The translations under genes and the position numbers were made by a program. From positions 1-64,000 of the forward strand of contig NZ_FOMG01000013.1 of the NCBI RefSeq assembly GCF_900112485.1: DNA of 64,000 bases, in the 5' to 3' direction. The notes under the pieces were generated by a model. That model searched no databases. It saw nothing but the letters and a program-made list of their open reading frames with translations, and was not told the DNA's origin. Positions 1 through 8,235 of this stretch are shown here, piece after piece. Each line of letters starts with the position of its first letter. The stretch's first letter is position 1. The stretch comes from Clostridium uliginosum. GTDB taxonomy: Bacteria > Bacillota > Clostridia > Clostridiales > Clostridiaceae.

Positions 1-16
1 CAAGGAATCAAAACGA

Positions 17-57
17 GAAAATATCCTTGGAATTTATGATTCCTAAGAATATTTTTT
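17..57 (+). terminator. Terminator of a gene upstream of the window
   Basis: AAATATCCTTGGAAT (19-33) pairs, with one bulge, with ATTCCTAAGAATATTT (39-54) around a 5-nt loop, and a T-run follows. It presumably ends a transcript entering from the left; no coding end is visible in the window. Confidence 0.6.
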
Positions 58-328
58 AAATAAATATTTGTAAAAATTAGTTATTCAACAACCTAGTTAA
101 AAATAATATTTACTTGGAGATGCCTTAAAGATTAATTAAGATTATAGAATTATCTCTGTAGTTATTACTTTATCGACCCAAATATGGTAACATATAAGGG
201 TATGCATAATTTAATAATGGTTTAATTTAATAGTTTTTATAAAAAATTTTACTGATATGTAATAAAAAGTACCAAAATTACTATTGTTTTTTGTATATAA
301 TAATGACGAGTCGGAAGGGAGCGCATAT
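58..328. other. Upstream region of sigI
   Basis: This is an AT-rich leader without an ORF of its own. CCCAAATATG and CATATAAGGG (about 178-202) form an imperfect inverted repeat that could be an operator. GGAGATGCCTTA near 116-127 resembles the right end of the dispersed palindromic family described for 2117-2208. I could not assign a SigI-type promoter. Confidence 0.3.
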
Positions 329-994
329 ATGCTCGAATGTGTTTTAGAGGATTTAAATGTTGGACAAGACATAGATATTAATGAACTTATTGACCAACAT
401 ATGCCTTTTATAATTAAAAGCATTTCAGATGTGACAGGAAGATATGTATCTTGTGAAAATGATGAGGAGATAAGTGTTGCATTACTTGCATTTACTGAAG
501 CCGTTGAAAGATATGATAAAGAAAAAGGATATTTTTTACCTTTTGCAAAACTTGTTATATCAAGTAGAATTAAAAATTATTTGAAGAGTGAAAATAAACA
601 TTTATGTTCATCACTTGATGATTTATTAGATAAAGGGATAGATATTCAACATGAATACTTGGAACAAGAAGAGGATAATAGTTTATTGGTTGAAGATATA
701 AATAAATTAAAGTTTGAAATAAGTTCTTTTGGATTTACTTTAGAAGATTTAGTAAATGAGGCTCCTAAACAAAAGGCAACAAGAACAAATGCAATTGAAT
801 TGGCAGAAGCTATAAATGAAGTTGAGGAATTTACATCATTTATGAATTTAAAAAAGAGATTGCCTATAAAAAAGGTTGTTTTAAGATTTTCAGTTACAGA
901 AAAAGTGGTAAAAAGAAGTAAAAAATTCATTATTTCTGTAGTGATAATACTTAATAAAAATCTTAGAATGTTAAAAAGATGGATCAGAAAGTAG
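329..994 (+). CDS. sigI: RNA polymerase sigma factor SigI
   Basis: A 221-residue sigma-70-like factor of the SigI type, which directs RNA polymerase in heat, envelope or polysaccharide responses. The N-terminal half carries a region-2-like segment (roughly residues 15-100: HMPFIIKSI, VALLAFTEAVERYD, FAKLVISSRIKNYL). The C-terminal part is a small helical DNA-binding domain typical of SigI rather than a classical region 4. I chose ATG 329 because GGAAGGGAG lies just ahead of it; an in-frame ATG at 284 has no ribosome site. The stop abuts the next gene, whose product is the matching RsgI anti-sigma factor. This pairing is the strongest support for the call. SigI factors are usually autoregulated through their membrane partner. 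Confidence 0.88.
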   Translation: MLECVLEDLNVGQDIDINELIDQHMPFIIKSISDVTGRYVSCENDEEISVALLAFTEAVERYDKEKGYFLPFAKLVISSRIKNYLKSENKHLCSSLDDLLDKGIDIQHEYLEQEEDNSLLVEDINKLKFEISSFGFTLEDLVNEAPKQKATRTNAIELAEAINEVEEFTSFMNLKKRLPIKKVVLRFSVTEKVVKRSKKFIISVVIILNKNLRMLKRWIRK

Positions 995-1003
995 GTGATT
1001 AAA

Positions 1004-2107
1004 ATGAAAAAAGGAATATTAGTAGAGACAAAAAAAGATTACGCTATAGTAATGAATGAATGTGGTATCATGGAGAGCATAGAAATCAAAGATGATATGA
1101 AGATAGGACAGAAAATATTTTATTTTGAAGAAGATGTTATTAATTTAAATATAAATAAAAGTGTTCATAGACCTAGTCTTTTTAAGACTTTTGGAACATT
1201 TGCAGCATTATTTTTGCTTATATTTACTTTCTTCCAAGGTATAACCTATGAAACAGCTTATGCTGTTGTAAGTTTAGATATTAACCCTAGTATACAAATA
1301 GAGGTAGATAATAAGAAAAAAGTAGTGAAAGTAGAAGGTGTTAATGCTGATGGAAAGAAATTTGATTTTTCTGATGTTAAAGGACTTGAAATTAATCAAG
1401 GTATTGAAATTATAAAAACAAAATTAGTAGAAAAACAATATCTAGATAAAGATGGTGAAGTACTAGTTGCTTTTGCATTCCTAAATGGAGAGAATGATAA
1501 AGTTTATGAAGATACAATACAGGAAGCTATTAAAACTACTTTTAAGACTGAAAATGTAACTTATATAACAGGTGATAAAGAAGATGTTGAAGAGGCTAAG
1601 ACTAAAGGAATCAGTTTAGGAAGATATGAAGCATCACTTTCAGCTACTGAAGCAATTAAAATAAATATTGAACAAATACCTGTTAAAGAAATTACATCTG
1701 CTATAAAAGATAAACAAAATTGTATTTATTGGAAAGCTGATGAGAGTTCTAAAGTTGAAACACCAAAAGTAGATAAGGATATACCAATAGAAAAACCTGT
1801 TGAAAAACCTATTGAAATAACAGTACCTAAGAAAGATATAACACCTCAAAAACCAATAAAAGAAATTGCACCACCTCAACAAAATACCAATGAAGGTAAA
1901 GAAAATACTGAGGTTAAAGTTGAACCAGAGGTAGTTCCAGAAACTAAGCCTGAGCCAATAATACCTCCAGTTGAAAAACCAAAGCCAGACGAAAATAATA
2001 ATATAGGCTCAAATAATTCAAATGGAGAAAATAGTGGTTCAGATAATCAAGTTAAACCCAATCCACCTAAGGTAGATGAAACTCCAGTTTCTAAACCTAA
2101 AAGTTGA
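1004..2107 (+). CDS. rsgI: Anti-sigma-I factor RsgI family, membrane protein
   Basis: A 367-residue bitopic membrane protein that should bind and inhibit SigI from the cytoplasm. Residues 1-55 form the RsgI N-terminal domain (MKKGILVETKKDYAIVMN). One membrane helix (about 60-82) follows, then the conserved extracytoplasmic RsgI start VVSLDINPSIQIEVDN and an alpha/beta domain to about residue 245. The last 120 residues are a low-complexity Pro/Lys/Glu-rich tail with repeated KPxxKP and PExxPE units, probably spanning or binding the wall. No carbohydrate-binding module or hydrolase domain is fused to it, unlike several cellulosomal RsgI proteins. ATG 1004 is preferred (AGGTGA five bases upstream) over GTG 995; either way sigI and rsgI are translationally coupled. 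Confidence 0.88.
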   Translation: MKKGILVETKKDYAIVMNECGIMESIEIKDDMKIGQKIFYFEEDVINLNINKSVHRPSLFKTFGTFAALFLLIFTFFQGITYETAYAVVSLDINPSIQIEVDNKKKVVKVEGVNADGKKFDFSDVKGLEINQGIEIIKTKLVEKQYLDKDGEVLVAFAFLNGENDKVYEDTIQEAIKTTFKTENVTYITGDKEDVEEAKTKGISLGRYEASLSATEAIKINIEQIPVKEITSAIKDKQNCIYWKADESSKVETPKVDKDIPIEKPVEKPIEITVPKKDITPQKPIKEIAPPQQNTNEGKENTEVKVEPEVVPETKPEPIIPPVEKPKPDENNNIGSNNSNGENSGSDNQVKPNPPKVDETPVSKPKS

Positions 2108-2116
2108 ACTTTACTT

Positions 2117-2208
2117 TAGGCACATGAAAGAAAATAATAGACCAAAGATGCTTCGTATATTTTGTGTCAGACAAGCATACTGGTCTATTATTTTTTGAAT
2201 GTACATTA
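2117..2208. repeat. Palindromic element, family A (copy 1)
   Basis: It begins TAGGCACATGAAAG and ends TTTTTTGAATGTACATTA, the two ends being imperfect inverted repeats. Inside, ATAGACCA pairs with TGGTCTAT. It lies ten bases after the rsgI stop and its right arm ends in a T-run, so it can also act as the rsgI terminator. Related copies are annotated at 4054, 11914, 29768, 32365, 33490, 36288, 38145, 51483, 57208 and 63219. Confidence 0.75.
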
Positions 2209-2318
2209 AAAAGGTACCGATAAATTCAAGTTTATTTGTATTATATAATGCAAGTAGCAAAGCAAGATTTTATACTTGGAAAGAATTTAATAAAAAGGCT
2301 AAATAACTGAAATACTTA

Positions 2319-2370
2319 TAAAAGCCCTATGTTTGTTTATTGGGAAAGAGCAAATATAGGGCTTTTATTT
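2319..2370 (+). terminator. Hairpin terminator
   Basis: AAAAGCCCTATGTTTG pairs with CAAATATAGGGCTTTT and is followed by ATTTTGTTTT. It lies between rsgI and the permease gene with no gene of its own just upstream. Confidence 0.6.
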
Positions 2371-2428
2371 TGTTTTATATTATAATTATATTTTGTGTAT
2401 AAATTTTTTCCAAACTAATTTATAATAG

Positions 2429-2474
2429 TAGCTGTGTTTAAAAATCTAAAGAAATAAACACAGCTATTTTTTTA
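2429..2474 (+). terminator. Hairpin terminator
   Basis: TAGCTGTGTTTA pairs perfectly with TAAACACAGCTA, and TTTTTTTA follows. The stretch 2209-2428 holds only the hairpin at 2319 and AT-rich sequence, so two terminators stand in series without an obvious gene between them. Confidence 0.65.
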
Positions 2475-2620
2475 TTATATATTCTAAAAATCATTATTCA
2501 TTTGAATTTATTCAGTATCTCTATTATTTCTTTAGAGGTTAACCATATAAAAATGAAAGTATATTAATTATAATATATATGGTTTAAGTTATGTTAGACA
2601 TATGAAATTAAATAGTAATT

Positions 2621-2640
2621 TTAGTTTAAACTAAGGAGGA
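2621..2640 (+). promoter_or_regulatory. Perfect palindrome overlapping the permease ribosome site
   Basis: TTAGTTTAAACTAA (2621-2634) is a perfect 14-bp palindrome whose last bases are the first bases of the AAGGAGGA ribosome site (2633-2640) for the ATG at 2644. It could be an operator or a weak hairpin that masks the ribosome site. Confidence 0.4.
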
Positions 2641-2643
2641 TAT

Positions 2644-3969
2644 ATGGAAAGTAAAAACTTAAAGATGGAAATCAGTCTATTTATGGCGACTATGCTTGTG
2701 TGTGGAAATATGATTGGTTCAGGCGTGTTTATGTTACCTGCAACACTCGCACAGGTTTCAGGACCACTAGCTACCATGATAGCTTGGATTATAACAACAA
2801 TTGGTTCAATATTAATAGCAATCTCTTTTGCAAATTTAGGCTCAAAGTATCCTACTACTGGAGGAGCGTATCAATATACTAAAGAGGCATTTGGAGAATT
2901 TACAGGCTTTTTAAGTGCATGGCTATATTGGAATGGATCATGGATTGGCAATGCAGCAATAATAGTCGCACTATCTAGTTACAGTTCAGCTGTTATACCA
3001 GCAATTCAAAATCCCATAGGTTCTATAATTTTTACTAGCTCAGTTTTATGGATATTTACGATATTGAATATAGTAGGAGTTAAGAAAGCAGGAAAAATTC
3101 AGACTTTTGCTACAGTATTTAAGATAGGATTTTTTGCAATATTTATAGTATTAGCATTTTTGAATTTTGATAAAATAAACTTAATGCCATTAGTACCAAG
3201 TGGAAAAGGATTAGGGACAATTCCTCTAGCAGCTACATCAACTTTATGGGCATTTGTAGGACTTGAAAGTGCTACAGTTACAGCAGGAGAAATAAAAAAT
3301 CCAGAAATAAATGTTAAAAAGAGTACAATATATGGATTAATAATAGCATCTATTATTTATATATTAATAAGTCTTGGAAGTATGGGCGCTATGTCAAATT
3401 CAAATCTTGCAGTAAGTTCTGCACCACTTACAGATATATTAACACAAATTTTAGGAACATCAGTTGGAAAAGTATTAACAATTGCAGTTGTAATTTGTAT
3501 TTTAGGGACAACGATAGGATGGCTATTATCAACGGCTAGAGTTGGATATGCAGCTGGAGAAGATGGAGTGTTTCCAAAATTTTTTGGAAAGCTACATCCT
3601 AAGTATGGAACACCAGTGAATGCATTAATAGCCGGATCTATACTTGTTAATATATTACTTGTGATGAATTATCAAAAGAGTATGATATCAGCATTTACCT
3701 TTATAACAATACTTGCAACATTATCATTTCTGCCAGTATATTTATTAACTACAGCAGCTGAAATAATGCTTATGTTTAAAGGCGAAAAGCAATTTAGCTT
3801 TAAAATCTTTATAAAAAAAGCAATTATTCCACTTTTAGCATTTGCATACTCAATTTGGACAATATATGGTTCAGGAGCAGAAATAGTAATGTGGGGATTT
3901 ATATTAATGCTTATAGGAATACCATTTTATATTTATAATCACCATAAAAATAACATAAAAATAACATAG
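2644..3969 (+). CDS. APC-superfamily basic amino-acid/polyamine antiporter (AdiC/PotE-like)
   Basis: A 441-residue inner-membrane transporter with about 12 hydrophobic helices. The first helix carries the APC signature GNMIGSGVFMLPATLA, and LWAFVGLESATVTAGEIKNP matches the helix-6 region of arginine/agmatine antiporter AdiC, including the substrate-stacking Trp. GWLLSTARVGYAAGEDGVFP matches the helix-8 region. The family exchanges a basic or other amino acid for its decarboxylation or deimination product, or acts as a proton symporter. The substrate cannot be fixed because no decarboxylase or arc genes are adjacent. ATG 2644 follows AAGGAGGATAT. The gene stands alone between terminators. Confidence 0.85.
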   Translation: MESKNLKMEISLFMATMLVCGNMIGSGVFMLPATLAQVSGPLATMIAWIITTIGSILIAISFANLGSKYPTTGGAYQYTKEAFGEFTGFLSAWLYWNGSWIGNAAIIVALSSYSSAVIPAIQNPIGSIIFTSSVLWIFTILNIVGVKKAGKIQTFATVFKIGFFAIFIVLAFLNFDKINLMPLVPSGKGLGTIPLAATSTLWAFVGLESATVTAGEIKNPEINVKKSTIYGLIIASIIYILISLGSMGAMSNSNLAVSSAPLTDILTQILGTSVGKVLTIAVVICILGTTIGWLLSTARVGYAAGEDGVFPKFFGKLHPKYGTPVNALIAGSILVNILLVMNYQKSMISAFTFITILATLSFLPVYLLTTAAEIMLMFKGEKQFSFKIFIKKAIIPLLAFAYSIWTIYGSGAEIVMWGFILMLIGIPFYIYNHHKNNIKIT

Positions 3970-3982
3970 AAATTTAAAAAAT

Positions 3983-4025
3983 TAGCTGTCTGAAGCATAA
4001 AAGCTTGAGATGGCTCATTTTTATA
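3983..4025 (+). terminator. Terminator of the permease gene
   Basis: AGCTGTCTGAAGC pairs imperfectly with GCTTGAGATGGCT across an ATAAAA loop, followed by CATTTTTAT. It lies 13 bases after the stop. Confidence 0.55.
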
Positions 4026-4053
4026 TAAAAATAACGCTTATAAATAGAAAATT

Positions 4054-4210
4054 TAGGCACATGAAAAAATTAATAGACCAAAGATGTGTCGTATACTTGG
4101 TCTCAAGACGAGGTGCCCCTTGAGGGTATAAGTTCAACAAAGCTCCAGCTGAAAAGTTTCACTTTATGTCATACAAGCATACTGATATATTATTTTTTGA
4201 ATGTGCCTTA
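4054..4210. repeat. Palindromic element, family A (copy 2, long)
   Basis: TAGGCACATGAAAAAATTAATAGACCAAAGATG opens it (given here as its conserved left end) and ATTATTTTTTGAATGTGCCTTA closes it. A core of about 90 bp with its own small stems (GGTGCCCCTTGAGGG, GAAAAGTTTCACTTT) lies between. The inner right arm TGATATAT has diverged from TGGTCTAT, so pairing with TAGACCA is weakened. Confidence 0.7.
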
Positions 4211-4334
4211 TATGATTTAGATAGGTAAGAATAAATATTGTAATAGATTAATGTCTTATTAGGCCTGAATTTATAATTAGATACTATATTTATGCTATAA
4301 TGTATTAGATAGTAAATTTAGGTATTTAAAATAT

Positions 4335-4364
4335 ATAGCTTATATGAACAAGCTATTTTTTTAA
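4335..4364 (+). terminator. Short hairpin upstream of the GNAT gene
   Basis: ATAGCTT pairs with AAGCTAT over an 8-nt loop, followed by TTTTTTAA. It lies within the leader, about 30 bases before the next start, so it may attenuate that gene. Confidence 0.45.
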
Positions 4365-4391
4365 GATGCCTCATATAATAGGAGAGGGAAA

Positions 4392-4919
4392 ATGAATAAG
4401 AACAATTTTAGATTTATTAACCAGAAAGATTTTGATAGCTTTTTTAAGCTGATGGATGATTCATTTCCAAGTGAAGAAATCAGAAGCTATGAAGGACAAG
4501 CAAATCTTTTTTATGATGATTCATATAAGATTATTGCCGACAAGGATGCTGAGGGTAATGTAACTGCTTTTATGGCAACTTGGGAGTTTGATGATTTTAA
4601 TTTTATTGAACATTTTGCTGTAGATGGTAAACTCAGGGGTAAAGGTATTGGCACAGTTATGCTAAAAGATTATCTGAAACAAAGTAATAAGCCTATTTTT
4701 TTAGAGGTTGAATATCCAAAAACAGAGATTGCTACACGTAGAATTGAATTTTACAAGCGCTTAGGTTTCCATGTAAATCCGTTTGATTATATGCAACCTC
4801 CTTTGCATAAAGGGTATTCATTTTTACCACTTAAGGTTATGAGTTATCCCAATAAAGTTAATGAAAGACAATTTAGTAATTATAAAGAAGGTGTATACAG
4901 TAAAGTTTATTCTTTATAA
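4392..4919 (+). CDS. GNAT-family N-acetyltransferase
   Basis: A 175-residue acetyl-CoA-dependent acyltransferase. The N-terminal strand-helix (FRFINQKDFDSFFKLMDDSFP) and the acetyl-CoA pyrophosphate-binding motif A (AVDGKLRGKGIGTVML, about residues 77-92) are clear, and EFYKRLGFHVNP is the usual motif B. The last 40 residues are longer than the minimal GNAT fold. The acceptor substrate cannot be predicted. ATG 4392 follows AGGAGAGGGAAA. It stands alone between hairpins at 4335 and 4983. Confidence 0.85.
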   Translation: MNKNNFRFINQKDFDSFFKLMDDSFPSEEIRSYEGQANLFYDDSYKIIADKDAEGNVTAFMATWEFDDFNFIEHFAVDGKLRGKGIGTVMLKDYLKQSNKPIFLEVEYPKTEIATRRIEFYKRLGFHVNPFDYMQPPLHKGYSFLPLKVMSYPNKVNERQFSNYKEGVYSKVYSL

Positions 4920-4982
4920 TTCTTTATGATTTAATAAAAAATATTTATAAATTTAAAAAAACATATTACAAGATAAAATTTT

Positions 4983-5013
4983 AGAGGTGGCAAATTAATG
5001 CTATCTCTTTTTT
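4983..5013 (+). terminator. Terminator of the GNAT gene
   Basis: AGAGGTGGC pairs with GCTATCTCT (two G-U pairs) over an 8-nt loop, directly followed by TTTTTAT. Confidence 0.65.
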
Positions 5014-5050
5014 ATATCTATAATTTTAGATTTTAGAAAATAAAATTAAA

Positions 5051-5274
5051 GGCTAAGTTTTGAAACCGTGTTGATATTTTAATATAAAGCTCATGGACAG
5101 TGGAATTTACTTTAAGAACGCTAAAATGAATATTAGTCCTATTAATGCATGCTCCCAATCACAGATTGTGACAAGCAATTAATAGTACAAATATTCATTA
5201 AGAGTTCTAAAAAGCAAATTCCAATGCCAATTCGCCTTTATATTAAAATATCAACACTACTTTAAAACAGAGCC
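5051..5274. repeat. Palindromic element, family C (long copy 1)
   Basis: Long inverted repeat: GGCTAAGTTTTGAAACCGTG at the left and TACTTTAAAACAGAGCC at the right, continuing inward as TTGATATTTTAATAT and ATATTAAAATATCAA. The core of about 140 bp has nested stems, such as AGAACGCTAAAATGAATATT with AATATTCATTAAGAGTTCT. It is about 220 bp, intergenic and without an ORF. The copy at 30795-31016 has the same architecture. Confidence 0.75.
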
Positions 5275-5410
5275 AAAAAGAAAAATACTTTCAAAGGATA
5301 TATCTAAGTTTATTATAGGTTAGTAAAAAGTATTAAACATATTGAATAAATAATGTATAATAGCTATAAATACTACAAAGGAGAAAAATATATATATTGT
5401 TAACTAAAAA

Positions 5411-5438
5411 TTAAGACTAATTTTAAATATAGTCTTAA
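5411..5438 (+). promoter_or_regulatory. Leader hairpin ahead of the methyltransferase/reductase gene
   Basis: TTAAGACTA (5411-5419) and TAGTCTTAA (5430-5438) form a perfect 9-bp stem about 30 bases before the start. It has no T-run, so it is more likely a protein site or RNA structure than a terminator. AAGGAG near 5379 precedes only a tiny reading frame. I saw no SAM riboswitch or T-box in this leader. Confidence 0.35.
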
Positions 5439-5470
5439 AATAAATTAAAAATATTGGGGCGATGGTTAAA

Positions 5471-7252
5471 ATGATAAAAGAATATTTAAAAGATAAAGTA
5501 TTAATATGTGACGGGGCTATGGGAACATATTATTCGGAACTAACGGGAAATGATGTATCTTATTGTGAATTTGGAAATTTAAATGATAAAGATACAATAA
5601 AGAGAATACATGAAGAATACATAGATGCAGGGGCAAAGCTTATTAGAACAAATACTTTTTCAGCCAATACAGTAACTTTAGGAATTTCAAGAAGTGAATT
5701 AAAAGAAGTACTTGAAGCTGGTATTAATATAGCTAAAGAAGCTTGTAAGAATAAAAAGGTGTTTATAGGGGCAAGTATAGGACCAATAAGAGAAGAAAAT
5801 TCAGAAAATGAAGATGAAATTATTTTAGAAGAGTATAAATTTATAATTAAGTGTTTTTTAGAAAATGACATTAACATATTTATATTTGAAACTTTTAGTA
5901 ATCCTAGCCATCTAAAAGAAATCTCAGAATATATTAAGAGTAAAGATCCTAATAGTTTTATATTGACTCAATTTGCAGTTAAACCAGATGGGTTTTCACG
6001 AGATGGTATAAGTGTTAATAGAATAGTTCAAGATATAAAGGATATAAGTCAAATAGATTCTTATGGATTTAACTGTGGTTCTGGTCCAACATTTATATAT
6101 GAAATAATTAAAAACCTTAATTTAAAAGGAGATATTGTATCTGCACTTCCTAATGCAGGATATCCAATGCTTATTCATGAAAGAACAGTATACACCAATA
6201 GTCCAGATTACTTTGGAAAAAAGGTTATGGAAATAAAATCATTAGGAGTATCAATAGTAGGAGGATGCTGTGGTACTAAACCGTCATATATTAAAAATAT
6301 ATCTTCACGTATAGATGAGCATATTCAAGAACCTGCTATAGAAAAAAATGATATAAAAGGTCATGTGGATGTAGTAAATAAAGAAGAAAACAACTTTATC
6401 AAGAAATTAAACAACGATGAATTTGTAATTGCAATCGAACTTTCAGCACCTATGGATACAGATATATCTAAACTTATTGAAGGTGCTAAGATATGTAAAA
6501 ATAATGGTATTGATTTAGTAACTATTCCAGATTCACCAATGTCAAGAGTTAGAGCAGAATCTACTATTATAGCATCTAAAATAAAGAGAGAAATAGGCAT
6601 TGATGTTATGCCACATATATGTTGTAGAGATAAAAACACAAATGCAATAAGATCAACATTACTTGGAGCACATATTGAAGATATTAGAAATATATTAGCA
6701 ATTACAGGTGATCCAGTATCAGATGCTAATAAAGTTGAAACAAAGAGTGTATTTAATCTAAATTCATTTAAGTTAATAGAACTTATGAGTGATACTAATA
6801 AAGAAGTTTTTAATGGTGATGATATTTATATTGGAGGAGCTTTGAATTTAAATGTTTTAAATAAGGAAGTAGAATATAATCGTATGCTTAAAAAGATAGA
6901 AAAAGGGGCAAACTTCTTTTTAACGCAACCTATATATGATGATGATGCTATAGAATTTTTAAGAAAGATAAAAGAGAAAACAAATGTTAAAATTCTTGGA
7001 GGGATACTTCCAATTGTTACTTATAAAAATGCTCAATTTTTAAATAATGAGCTTCCAGGGGTTAAGATACCACAGAAATATATAAATATGTTTTCATTAG
7101 ATATGAGTAAAGAAGAGGCAGAACAAGTTGGAATAAATATATCTGTAGAACTTGGAAAAAAACTTAAAGAAGTTTGTGATGGTCTTTACTTTATAACTCC
7201 TTTTAAGAGAGTAAACATGTTAATGAAGATAATACATGGAATAAACTCTTAA
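5471..7252 (+). CDS. Bifunctional homocysteine S-methyltransferase / 5,10-methylenetetrahydrofolate reductase
   Basis: A 593-residue fusion like Bacillus YitJ. Residues 1-285 are a Zn-dependent homocysteine methyltransferase barrel: CDGAMGTYY at the start, GFNCGSGP near 200 and GGCCGT with the Zn cysteines at about 266-267. Residues 310-593 are a MetF-type flavin barrel (VIAIELSAPMDT, DVMPHICCRDKN, NILAITGDPVSD, FFLTQPIYDDDAIEF). It would supply 5-methyl-THF and methylate homocysteine to methionine, or serve one-carbon flux. ATG 5471 leaves 11 bases after GGGG. ATG 5462 is too close to it but cannot be excluded. The gene is monocistronic or co-transcribed with the next one. Confidence 0.9.
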   Translation: MIKEYLKDKVLICDGAMGTYYSELTGNDVSYCEFGNLNDKDTIKRIHEEYIDAGAKLIRTNTFSANTVTLGISRSELKEVLEAGINIAKEACKNKKVFIGASIGPIREENSENEDEIILEEYKFIIKCFLENDINIFIFETFSNPSHLKEISEYIKSKDPNSFILTQFAVKPDGFSRDGISVNRIVQDIKDISQIDSYGFNCGSGPTFIYEIIKNLNLKGDIVSALPNAGYPMLIHERTVYTNSPDYFGKKVMEIKSLGVSIVGGCCGTKPSYIKNISSRIDEHIQEPAIEKNDIKGHVDVVNKEENNFIKKLNNDEFVIAIELSAPMDTDISKLIEGAKICKNNGIDLVTIPDSPMSRVRAESTIIASKIKREIGIDVMPHICCRDKNTNAIRSTLLGAHIEDIRNILAITGDPVSDANKVETKSVFNLNSFKLIELMSDTNKEVFNGDDIYIGGALNLNVLNKEVEYNRMLKKIEKGANFFLTQPIYDDDAIEFLRKIKEKTNVKILGGILPIVTYKNAQFLNNELPGVKIPQKYINMFSLDMSKEEAEQVGINISVELGKKLKEVCDGLYFITPFKRVNMLMKIIHGINS

Positions 7253-7305
7253 TTTAATTGTTAGACTAAGAATTAGCATAATTAGAATTTATCGGAGGTG
7301 TTATT

Positions 7306-7854
7306 ATGAGGATCGGTCTTGTTAGACATTTTAAAGTTAATTGTGAAAAGAAAGCTTTTATGACATCAAAAGAATTTAAAGATTGGGAGACTGATTATAA
7401 TAATAGTGAAGTTACAAGAAATGATGTAAAACTTCAGGGTATAGTTTGGAATAAATGTTATGCAAGCACATTAAGTAGAGCAATAACTACTGCTCAAGAT
7501 GTTTATTCTGGAGATATAGTTAAGAGTGATCTTATTAGAGAAGTACCAATAAATCCACTATTTAAAAGTAATTTGAAACTTCCATATTGGTTTTGGGCTG
7601 TTACAGCAAGATTTGCTTGGTATACTAATCATACATCTCAAGAAGAACAGAAGTTACATACTGAATTAAATGCTAAAAATTTTGTTGACTTCCTTGAAAG
7701 TGAAGCTCAAAGAGAAGGCTCAGAAAATATCCTAGTAGTTACTCATGGATTTTTTATGTACACTCTCCAAAAAGAACTTAAAAAAAGAGGATTTTATGGG
7801 AAAATGGTAATGACTCCTCAAAATGGAAGACTTTATTTATATAAAAGAGATTAA
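7306..7854 (+). CDS. Histidine phosphatase superfamily (phosphoglycerate mutase-like) protein
   Basis: A 182-residue cytosolic phosphatase-fold protein. The catalytic His lies in LVRHF; the family's usual RHG is RHF here. STLSRAITTAQDV gives the second conserved Arg and VVTHGFFMYTL the second His. Its substrate is unknown; the family includes phosphoglycerate mutases and small-molecule phosphatases. The middle region LPYWFWAVTARFAWY is unusually aromatic. ATG 7306 follows CGGAGGTGTTATT. It lies 53 bases after the methyltransferase/reductase gene without a terminator between them, so co-transcription is likely. Confidence 0.8.
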   Translation: MRIGLVRHFKVNCEKKAFMTSKEFKDWETDYNNSEVTRNDVKLQGIVWNKCYASTLSRAITTAQDVYSGDIVKSDLIREVPINPLFKSNLKLPYWFWAVTARFAWYTNHTSQEEQKLHTELNAKNFVDFLESEAQREGSENILVVTHGFFMYTLQKELKKRGFYGKMVMTPQNGRLYLYKRD

Positions 7855-7948
7855 ATTAATAACATATAAATTTAGAATAGTATTTTTTTATAATTAGATC
7901 TAATAGAACAACATTTAATAACAAAAAACTTAAAAAGCTATATTTTCT

Positions 7949-7988
7949 AAATCGCACTCTTGTATTTAACAGGGGTGCGATTATTTAG
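7949..7988 (+). terminator. Strong terminator
   Basis: AAATCGCACTC pairs with GGGTGCGATTATTT across TTGTATTTAACAG. It ends the 5471-7854 transcription unit. The rest of the gap (7989-8235) is AT-rich and holds only the upstream region of the next gene. Confidence 0.7.
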
Positions 7989-8235
7989 TTTATATTAAAA
8001 TACTTTATTGTTTCTATTTAGTATATATACCTAAATTAATTTAATATAAAGTTCTACAAAAACCAAGCTTTTGTAACTATAAAAACAATTTTTCATATAA
8101 TAAAAATATAAATATAACAAAAATATAATGTATATATGTTGTAAAAATTAATCTAAATTAAAATTTAGAGTGTTATGTGGATTTGATGAAAAATCTTTAG
8201 TGCAACATATATATTAAATAAAGGAGATAAAAATT

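Noticed and set aside
120-210. SigI-type autoregulatory promoter ahead of sigI
   Set aside because: GACCCA near 176 resembles part of a SigI -35 box, but no matching -10 element at suitable spacing could be identified.
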